From: Enterobacter sichuanensis
GTDB taxonomy: Bacteria > Pseudomonadota > Gammaproteobacteria > Enterobacterales > Enterobacteriaceae
Assembly: GCF_002939185.1 (NCBI RefSeq)
Contig: NZ_POVL01000003.1
Span: 62,001 to 126,000 of the forward strand
Direction: 5' to 3'
DNA length: 64,000 bases
In this document: piece after piece, positions 58,401-64,000 of the stretch
Layout: each line of letters opens with the position of its first letter
Position numbering within the stretch: the first letter of the stretch is position 1
Notes under the pieces: model-generated
Seen by the model: only the letters and a program-made list of their open reading frames with translations
Database searches by the model: none
Told to the model about the DNA's origin: nothing
Program-made: the position numbers and the translations under genes

Positions 58401-60404
58401 GATCAGACGCACCTGTAACCCGGAAACCGCCTTTTTTGCCCCACTGGCATCGGCATAGACAATATCGAAACTGGCGTTGCCGTTCTCGTCGACAATCGGC
58501 TGGTTGACGGTGGTATCGGTGCGGTAGTCATAAACCGCCTTGCTGGCGAACTGAGGACGGATGCCCGGCAATTCCGCTGCAGGCCAGATAGCCTGCTCAG
58601 CACGACGCGTCACCGGACGACCACCTGACTCCAGCAGGCTGGCCTGCAGGATCAGCTGTAAAGGAGAGTGCACCTCTTTCCACTGGCTCTCCGTAGAGAC
58701 CTCGCCACGCCCCTGTTCATCCAGCGTAAGCTGAACTTCATCCAGACTGCGGCTCAGGTTTTCCTCGGCGATATCACCAAACTGGAAGCCCGGCAGTGCC
58801 GGAACCGCGTCGCGCAGTGGACGCAGGAAAAGTTGTCCCTGCAGAGTGTTACCGTTGGCCGGGGCACCATAGAGGTAATAGCCCACCACAGTAAAGTCGA
58901 CGTTATCCTGCGGTGAAACCGGCGCTTTTTGCCCCGTCAGGTTAAGTGCCATCCGCTCAGGCATAAAATCTTCGACATGGAAGTCCCACAGACGCTGCAG
59001 GTTATCGCCCGTATTGGCGCGGATATGCCACATGCCGGTCTGCGCCCCGCTGTCCAGTGGATAGTTAAACCGATAGAGACCGTTCTCTGGCTTGACGACA
59101 ATCGTGCGCGCGACCTGTCCGTCCGGACGCAGCACGTCAAGCTTCACCGGCTGATCGGGCAGTGGCTTACCATCGCTGTCGCGCAGCAGACCGTTCAGGA
59201 TCACCGTTTCGCCCGGACGGTAGAGATCGCGTGGGCCAAACATAAAGAATTGCTTGCTGTAGCCAGGGCTCCCTGCAATGTCGAACTCCGCCAGGTCAAG
59301 GGCCGGTAGCTTGAGGTCAAGCAGCGTGGTCTGGCCGTCTTTGCTGGCCAGGATCAGCGCAGCTTCTTTATCGGTTTCAAGCTTTGCGTGGCCATCGCCG
59401 TCGCTGTTCGCTTCGGCGAGCGTCTGCCCTTTGTCGTTTAACAGGGTCACGGTCACGCCGGATTGCGCCGCGCCGTTCTCCAGGCTCTGGGTAAAGATAT
59501 CCAGGCGGTTATGATAACGGTGAGCGGACAGCCCAATATCACTTAAGGTAAAGAGCGTTGCGGCGTTGCTGTAGTTGTAATGCCCGGCCTGGTTCATGAC
59601 CGCGATATACACGCCAGACTGCTGGAGCGGTTTAATATCCTTTAGCGGCAGCAGCAATTTTTCACGCGTATTGCGCGCCGGATTAAGATCGAAGCGACCT
59701 GTGTACACCAGCTCCGCCATCTTCAGCAGGTTGTCGGATTCCCAGTTGGTCAGCGCGTTGCGGTATTCCCACTGGCTGACAAAGGAGGCCAGCGATTCAG
59801 GCTTCACGCGATAGAAATTGACGTCCACGTTGTTAACGTTGAGCGCCATCACCGGCAGACCTTCGACCACTTTGCCCGGCAGCAGCGAGCCGCGGCTGGC
59901 AAAGCCGACGGTAGGCTCGACGTCCCGCGTGGTCAGGGCTTTTTCATAATCAGTGCCGAACGTCGCCTTATTCAGCCCCTGCAGGCCACGTTCAACGGTG
60001 ACGACCAGGTTGCGGTTGGGCTCCAGATGGCGCAGACGAAGCTCTTTCAGGTTAGGCGCAAGTTCCCACGCCCCGTCAACTTTACCGCTTTTCTTGTCCA
60101 CGACATGCACCGTTTTCGCGAAATCCTGATCGGGATTCAGCGGAACCGAGAATGTCAGCACCAGCGTGGCCGCGCCGTCCAGCTGCACTTCTGAGGCATC
60201 CAGCAGGGTTAAGGCTTTGCCCTGACTCTGCGCCGCCAGTTTTGCCAGCTTGTCAGCGTCGGGCTTTTCCGCGGCTTTCGGTGTTGATGGGGTGGAAGCG
60301 GCGGGAGCCGCAGATTGAGTGTTATCGTCGCTGTTATCACAGCCGACAAGCGTAAATGTGGTAAGCAGCGCGAGAGAGATCGCGGCTAAGCGAAACGGTT
60401 TCAT
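55452..60404 (-). CDS. yfhM: Alpha-2-macroglobulin lipoprotein YfhM
   Basis: Periplasmic protease-trapping lipoprotein. 1650 residues (E. coli 1653). Lipoprotein signal with lipobox TLVG-C, lipidated Cys22, followed by a Ser/Ala/Pro-rich linker. MG-type beta domains follow; the thioester motif is intact as YPYGCLEQTTSG, inside an alpha/alpha-barrel thioester domain, and receptor-like domains end the protein. It works with PBP1C: the paired genes are thought to guard the periplasm when the wall is breached. Start MKPFRLAAISLALL at 60404 after GGGACAAAGG. Confidence 0.97.
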   Translation of the reverse strand: MKPFRLAAISLALLTTFTLVGCDNSDDNTQSAAPAASTPSTPKAAEKPDADKLAKLAAQSQGKALTLLDASEVQLDGAATLVLTFSVPLNPDQDFAKTVHVVDKKSGKVDGAWELAPNLKELRLRHLEPNRNLVVTVERGLQGLNKATFGTDYEKALTTRDVEPTVGFASRGSLLPGKVVEGLPVMALNVNNVDVNFYRVKPESLASFVSQWEYRNALTNWESDNLLKMAELVYTGRFDLNPARNTREKLLLPLKDIKPLQQSGVYIAVMNQAGHYNYSNAATLFTLSDIGLSAHRYHNRLDIFTQSLENGAAQSGVTVTLLNDKGQTLAEANSDGDGHAKLETDKEAALILASKDGQTTLLDLKLPALDLAEFDIAGSPGYSKQFFMFGPRDLYRPGETVILNGLLRDSDGKPLPDQPVKLDVLRPDGQVARTIVVKPENGLYRFNYPLDSGAQTGMWHIRANTGDNLQRLWDFHVEDFMPERMALNLTGQKAPVSPQDNVDFTVVGYYLYGAPANGNTLQGQLFLRPLRDAVPALPGFQFGDIAEENLSRSLDEVQLTLDEQGRGEVSTESQWKEVHSPLQLILQASLLESGGRPVTRRAEQAIWPAAELPGIRPQFASKAVYDYRTDTTVNQPIVDENGNASFDIVYADASGAKKAVSGLQVRLIRERRDYYWNWSESEGWQSQFDQKDLIEGEQELTLKADETGKVTFPVEWGSYRLEVKAPDDMVSSVRFWAGYSWQDNSDGTGAARPDRVTLKLDKPGYQPGDTINLHIAAPAAGKGYAMIESNEGPLWWKEIDVPANGLDLAIPVDKAWKRHDLYLSTLVVRPGDKSKSATPKRAVGLLHLPMGDENRRLNIALDNPQKMRPNQTLSVKVKASVKEGAVPQKVNVLVSAVDSGVLNITDYVTPDPWQAFFGQKRYGADIYDIYGQVIEGQGRLAALRFGGDGDELKRGGKPPVNHVTIIAQQAQPVTLDANGEGTVTLPIGDFNGELRLMAQAWTEDDFGSSESKVIVAAPVITELNTPRFLASGDTSRLTLDLTNLTDQPQTLNVALTATGKLTLEGAQPQPVRLPPGARTTLFIPVRALDGYGDGEVTAQVTGLQLPGETFAPQQKSWKIGVRPAFPAQTVNTGAMLNPGESWTAPGQHINGFSPATLQGQLLLSGKPPLNLARYIRELQAYPYGCLEQTTSGLFPSLYTNAAQLKALGIKGDTDDKRRTAIDIGISRLLQMQRDDGGFALWDKNGPEEYWLTAYVTDFLVRAGEQGYSVPADAVNNANSRLLRYLQDPGMMSIRYSDDTQASKFAVQAYAALVLARQQKAPLGALREIWDRHDQAASGLPLMQLGMALKLMGDAPRSQQALDLALKTLRNDSKTWMADYGSTLRDNALMLSLLEEYKLLPDAQNTLLNALSEEAFSQRWLSTQESNALFLAGRSLQTLSGAWQAQTSLSDTASGGDQAQVQNLNGDQLGALQVTNTGTTPLWVRLDSTGYPEDAPQPNSNVLQVERHILATDGSTKSLSSLKSGELVLVWLEVKASQNVPDALVVDLLPAGLELENQNLASSSASLQDSGSEVQNLLSQMQQADIQHMEFRDDRFVAAVPVNEGQPVTLVYLARAVTPGTYQVPVPMVESMYVPQWRATGAASGPLIVVP

Positions 60405-60556
60405 CCTTTGTCCCTGGCCCACGGGGCCCGTTGGTCGTCGTCCGGATAAGTATTATCCGCAAGTTTCATTAATTCAAAAAGTCCAATTTTAGAATCTGGA
60501 AAGCGCCTCGCAGAGTGAGTCAAACCGGCGACCCGCTGGTGCTACGCCGATCACAG

Positions 60557-60584
60557 CGTGAAACGTTACATGTAACCTTTCACG
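60557..60584. promoter_or_regulatory. 28-bp palindromic operator upstream of the alpha-glucoside PTS
   Basis: Near-perfect dyad centred on GTTACATGTAAC (60565-60576) and flanked by CGTGAAA / TTTCACG arms; 26 of 28 bases pair. The core resembles LacI-family (gluconate-type GntR) sites. It is about 107 bases upstream of the PTS gene and about 150 from yfhM on the other side, so the PTS operon is the likely target. No regulator gene is in the window. Confidence 0.7.
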
Positions 60585-60690
60585 TCATTTGTTTTTAAAA
60601 CAAGAAGATAGCTGGATAAGCTCGCCGGGAGCCTGCTAGTTTTAAGCTCAAGACGCACCCCGAGTGCGCGGTTCAATAAGAGAGAAAGCC

Positions 60691-62235
60691 ATGAAACGAG
60701 CCGTGAACGCCCTACAAAATTTTGGAAAATCATTGTACGGACCGGTACTTATCTTACCGATCGTCGGTCTGTTTATCGCCTTTGGTAACGTGCTGGGTAA
60801 CGGTAATCTCGCGGAGTATCTGCCGTTTCTTGGTCATCCTTTTATTCAGCATCTTGGTCAGCTTATCGCGAAATCGGCCGTGTCGGTGCTGGTCAACCTG
60901 GCGCTGGTGTTTGCCGTCGGTATCCCGATTGGCCTCGCGACGCGCGATAAAGGCTATGCCGCGCTGATTGGCCTGGTGACCTTTGTGGTGTTTATCAACG
61001 CCATGAACGTCACGCTGCAGCTCCAGGGGGCGCTGGCCGCGGCGGATCAGATGAAAGCCGCCGGGCAGACGATGGTGCTGGGCGTGCAGGTGCTGGAGAT
61101 GGGGGTTTTTGCCGGGATCCTGACCGGTGCGCTTTCCGGCTATCTGTACAACAAATACTCCGGCGTACAGTTTAACGGCGCGATGGCAATTTACTCCGGC
61201 CACTGCTTTGTTGCCATTGTGATGCTCCCGGTCGCCATGCTGCTCGGCGTGGTAATGAGTGAAGTGTGGCCGTTTGCCCAGCACGGGATTAGCGCGATGG
61301 CGCTGGCCATCAAGGGCTCCGGGCCTTTGGGCGTCGCCATCTACGGGTTCCTGGAACGTATTCTGGTGCCTACCGGCCTGCATCATCTGGTCTATACCCC
61401 GTTCCTGTATACGGAGCTGGGCGGCACGCAGGAGGTGTGCGGCACGGTTTACCAGGGCGCGCGCAATATCTATTTTGCCGAGATGGCCTGCCCGGACGTG
61501 AAGCAGCTCAGCAGCACCGTGGTGTGGGACGCCCGCGCCATCAGCAAGATGTTTGGCCTGCCTGCCGCCGCGCTTGCGATGTACATGACCGCAAAGCCGG
61601 AGCGTAAAGCCATTGCGAAAGCCATTCTGATCCCGGCAGCGCTCACCTCTCTGCTGGTCGGCGTTACCGAACCCATTGAGTTCTCCTTCCTGTTTGTCGC
61701 CCCGCTGCTGTTCGTGGTGCACGCCGTCCTGACCGGCATCGGCATGATGCTGTTCTCGCTGCTGGGCGTTCACGCTATCGGCGCTAACGGGATCATTGAT
61801 TTCATCCTCTACAACCTGCCGCTGGGCACGGAGAAATCCAACTGGCCGATGTACCTCCTGGTCGGGCTGATCATGTTCATCCTCTACTTCGCGGTGTTCC
61901 GCTTCCTGATCCTGCGCTTCGACATGAAGACGCCGGGCCGTGAGGATGACGATAAGGAGACGCGCCTCTACAGCAAGCAGGAGTACCAGGCGAAGGGTAA
62001 CAACGACGGGCTGGGCGAATCCATCGTGGTGGGTCTCGGCGGTCGGGAAAATATTGACGTGGTGGATAACTGCTACACCCGCTTACGCGTCACGGTGAAG
62101 GACGTCAACCTCATCGACGAGCCGCGCCTGAAGGCGACCGGCGCGAAAGGGATTATCAAACAAGGTAACAACGTTCAGGTGGTCTACGGGCTGCATGTCA
62201 AAAAAATGCGAGAAGCCGTTGAGACGTTTCTCTGA
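60691..62235 (+). CDS. aglA: Alpha-glucoside PTS permease, EIICB
   Basis: Imports and phosphorylates alpha-glucosides at C6 (maltose-type or sucrose-isomer disaccharides). 514 residues. The EIIC domain (about 1-415, about ten helices) has the glucose-superfamily features GPVLILPIVGLFIAFG, the IYSGHCFVAIVMLP loop and GVTEPIEFSFLFVAP. The EIIB domain (about 435-514) has the phospho-cysteine Cys461 in VDNCYTRLRVTV. No EIIA domain is attached, so a separate EIIA (often Crr) is needed. The start at 60691 (MKRAVNALQNFG) is supported by GAGAGAAAG. It lies 12 bases upstream of the 6-phospho-alpha-glucosidase; symbol by analogy with Klebsiella aglAB. Confidence 0.87.
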   Translation: MKRAVNALQNFGKSLYGPVLILPIVGLFIAFGNVLGNGNLAEYLPFLGHPFIQHLGQLIAKSAVSVLVNLALVFAVGIPIGLATRDKGYAALIGLVTFVVFINAMNVTLQLQGALAAADQMKAAGQTMVLGVQVLEMGVFAGILTGALSGYLYNKYSGVQFNGAMAIYSGHCFVAIVMLPVAMLLGVVMSEVWPFAQHGISAMALAIKGSGPLGVAIYGFLERILVPTGLHHLVYTPFLYTELGGTQEVCGTVYQGARNIYFAEMACPDVKQLSSTVVWDARAISKMFGLPAAALAMYMTAKPERKAIAKAILIPAALTSLLVGVTEPIEFSFLFVAPLLFVVHAVLTGIGMMLFSLLGVHAIGANGIIDFILYNLPLGTEKSNWPMYLLVGLIMFILYFAVFRFLILRFDMKTPGREDDDKETRLYSKQEYQAKGNNDGLGESIVVGLGGRENIDVVDNCYTRLRVTVKDVNLIDEPRLKATGAKGIIKQGNNVQVVYGLHVKKMREAVETFL

Positions 62236-62247
62236 AAGGAGCTAAAG

Positions 62248-63615
62248 ATGTTTACATCCCCATTCATTCTGTCGATTGCCGGCGGCGGCAGCACCTACAC
62301 GCCGGGTATTGTGAAAAGCCTGATGGTGCGCCTGCAGGATTTCCCGCTGGCTGAAATCCGCCTCTACGACATCGACGAGACGCGTCAGAACACCATTGCG
62401 CCGGTCGTCGAGAAGGTCATTCGCGACCACAGCCAGAGCATTAAATTCACCGTCACCGGTGACCCGGAAGTGGCCTTCAGCGGCGCGCATTTTATCTTCG
62501 CCCAGATGCGCGTCGGACAGTACAAGATGCGCGAGCAGGACGAGAAGATCCCGCTGCGCCACGGCGTGGTTGGCCAGGAAACCTGCGGGCCCGGCGGGCT
62601 GGCGTATGGTCTGCGCACCATTCTGCCGATAGTAGAGCTTATCGATCGGGTGGAACGCTACGCGCATGAGAAGGCGTGGATCGTGAACTACTCCAACCCG
62701 GCGGCGATCGTCGCGGAAGGGGTGCGACGCCTGCGCCCGAACGCACGCGTGCTGAACATTTGTGATATGCCGGTGGCGGCGATGCGTAATATGGGGGCGA
62801 TTCTGGGTGTCGATCGCCGCAAGCTGGAGGTCGACTACTTTGGTCTGAACCACTTCGGTTGGTTTACCCGCGTGCGGGTGGACGGTGAGGATAAGCTGCC
62901 GGAGCTGCGTAAGCATATCGCAAAGTTTGGCCTGCTGACGGAAGATGCAGCCAAAACCGACCCGCAGCATTCGGATCCGTCATGGGTGAAAACCTGGCGC
63001 AACATTAAGCCGATCATGGATAACTTCCCGGAGTACCTGCCGAACCCGTATCTGCAGTATTACCTGATGCCGAACCAGATTGTGGCGCATCAGAACCCGG
63101 ACTATACCCGCGCCAATGAAGTGATGGACGGGCGCGAGAAAAAGCTGTTCGCTGCCGCCGAAGAGTACAAGCGCACCGGGATCCTGCCGGATGCCTTCCA
63201 CGTGGGCGTGCACGGTGAATTTATCGTCGACGTCGCCTGCTCGCTGGCCTTTAACCTGCGGAGCCGCCATCTGGTGATGGTGGAAAACCGCGGCGCGATT
63301 ACCAACCTGCCTTACGATGCCGTGGTGGAAGTGCCTGCTTATATCACCTCCGAAGGGCCAGAGCCTGTCCGCATCGGTCAGGTGCCGCTGTTCCATCAGA
63401 CCCTTTTGCAGCAGCAGCTCGCCTCTGAACAGCTGCTGGTGGAAGCGACGATTGAAGGGAGTTATGAGAAAGCCCTTCAGGCCTTCACTCTCAACCGCAC
63501 CGTGCCGACCATGGAACACGCGAAGGCGATACTGGATGAGATGATCGAGGCTAACCGCGACTACTGGCCAGCGCTGCAAAAAGCCTGGCAGGACGGCGAA
63601 CCGGTGAAAAAATAG
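62248..63615 (+). CDS. aglB: 6-phospho-alpha-glucosidase (GH4)
   Basis: NAD- and Mn-dependent hydrolase that cleaves the 6-phospho-alpha-glucosides delivered by the upstream PTS. 455 residues. The N-terminal dinucleotide fold is SIAGGGSTYTPGIVKSL; the metal-binding and specificity motif is CDMP (Cys172-Pro175), the form found in alpha-specific enzymes such as GlvA and AglB, rather than CNVP of the beta-specific ones. His202 in FGLNHFGWF is the second metal ligand. AAAGGAG precedes the ATG. A terminator follows. Confidence 0.92.
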   Translation: MFTSPFILSIAGGGSTYTPGIVKSLMVRLQDFPLAEIRLYDIDETRQNTIAPVVEKVIRDHSQSIKFTVTGDPEVAFSGAHFIFAQMRVGQYKMREQDEKIPLRHGVVGQETCGPGGLAYGLRTILPIVELIDRVERYAHEKAWIVNYSNPAAIVAEGVRRLRPNARVLNICDMPVAAMRNMGAILGVDRRKLEVDYFGLNHFGWFTRVRVDGEDKLPELRKHIAKFGLLTEDAAKTDPQHSDPSWVKTWRNIKPIMDNFPEYLPNPYLQYYLMPNQIVAHQNPDYTRANEVMDGREKKLFAAAEEYKRTGILPDAFHVGVHGEFIVDVACSLAFNLRSRHLVMVENRGAITNLPYDAVVEVPAYITSEGPEPVRIGQVPLFHQTLLQQQLASEQLLVEATIEGSYEKALQAFTLNRTVPTMEHAKAILDEMIEANRDYWPALQKAWQDGEPVKK

Positions 63616-63645
63616 GGGCTTGCTCGCGAGTTGAACGTGGTTTGC

Positions 63646-63682
63646 TTGTCGGTGTCAGAAAAAACACCGACAATCCTTTTTT
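63646..63682 (+). terminator. Intrinsic terminator of the alpha-glucoside operon
   Basis: Perfect 10-bp arms TTGTCGGTGT / ACACCGACAA with an 8-base loop, followed after three bases by a T-run. Confidence 0.88.
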
Positions 63683-63705
63683 ACGGAAAAGAATGGAGGC
63701 AACCC

Positions 63706-64000
63706 ATGTCCACCTCATATTTTGTCGCTGCCGACTGGCTGATTGAGCACGGCGACAATCCGGAAGTGCAGATTATTGACGCGCGTATGGCCCCTCCGGG
63801 ACAAGAGCATCGTGACGTGCCCGGTGAATACCGCGCCGGGCATCTGCCGGGTGCGGTATTTTTTGATATTGAAGCCCTCTCCGATCACACCTCTCCCCTG
63901 CCGCACATGCTGCCGCGTCCGGAAGCGTTTTCCGTGGCGATGCGCGAGCTGGGCGTCAGCAAAGACAAACACCTCGTTGTTTATGATGAAGGTAACCTCT
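63706..64000 (+). CDS. sseA: 3-mercaptopyruvate sulfurtransferase, N-terminal part only
   Basis: Rhodanese-family enzyme that moves sulfur from 3-mercaptopyruvate to thiophilic acceptors. The first 98 codons are present (E. coli SseA is 281 residues). The text QIIDARMAPPGQEHRDVPGEY, GHLPGAVFFDIEALSDHTSPLPHMLP and KHLVVYDEGNL (quoted in part) is that of E. coli SseA. GGAGG lies upstream of the ATG at 63706. The catalytic cysteine in the second rhodanese domain is beyond the window. In E. coli it also follows yfhM; here the alpha-glucoside PTS operon separates them. Confidence 0.96.
   Translation, partial: MSTSYFVAADWLIEHGDNPEVQIIDARMAPPGQEHRDVPGEYRAGHLPGAVFFDIEALSDHTSPLPHMLPRPEAFSVAMRELGVSKDKHLVVYDEGNL

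Overview
The window is chromosomal DNA of an Enterobacterales bacterium, most likely Enterobacter or a close relative. The backbone follows the Escherichia coli K-12 order purM-purN-ppk-ppx-yfgF-yfgG, guaA-guaB-xseA-yfgJ-der-bamB-yfgM-hisS-ispG-rodZ-rlmN-ndk-pbpC-yfhM-sseA, and the proteins are near-identical in length and text to their E. coli counterparts. Accessory blocks interrupt this order, mainly carbon-source genes plus two AT-richer segments that look horizontally acquired. No rRNA, tRNA, CRISPR array, transposase or integrase was found.

Layout. 1-2206: a beta-glucoside module (6-phospho-beta-glucosidase cut by the window edge, and the kinase bglK) with two copies of a LacI/GalR-type operator. 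2377-10700: purMN behind a PurR box, the polyphosphate pair ppk-ppx, the c-di-GMP phosphodiesterase gene pdeF (yfgF), and yfgG. 10697-14182: a LysR regulator divergent from an MFS exporter with a perfect T-N11-A type palindrome between them, then two small periplasmic proteins. 14237-28483: a complete myo-inositol catabolic cluster: iolB, iolE, iolC (kinase-aldolase fusion), an extra dehydrogenase, a ribose-type ABC importer, iolG, iolD, iolA and the divergent RpiR-type regulator iolR. Together they import inositol, oxidise and dehydrate it, open the ring, phosphorylate and cleave the product, and yield dihydroxyacetone phosphate plus acetyl-CoA and CO2.

28484-30119 is AT-rich and carries an orphan type VI secretion cassette: a Tlde1-type L,D-transpeptidase effector, a small membrane protein that starts inside it (probable immunity protein) and an Hcp tube protein. 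30329-34426 holds one very large gene for a 1365-residue protein: a HigA-like helix-turn-helix, a restriction-endonuclease-like segment and a long helical remainder that I cannot assign. It has its own promoter overlapped by a perfect 11-bp inverted repeat and is bracketed by 30-bp direct repeats that duplicate the guaA terminator. This is the best candidate in the window for an undescribed (probably defence) system.

34675-43669: guaBA, xseA, a protealysin-like protease with its emfourin-type inhibitor, yfgJ, an oxidoreductase and a proton-dependent oligopeptide transporter. 43970-60404: the conserved housekeeping run der to yfhM. 60691-63615: an alpha-glucoside PTS (EIICB) with a GH4 6-phospho-alpha-glucosidase, preceded by a 28-bp near-perfect operator palindrome. 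The window ends inside sseA.
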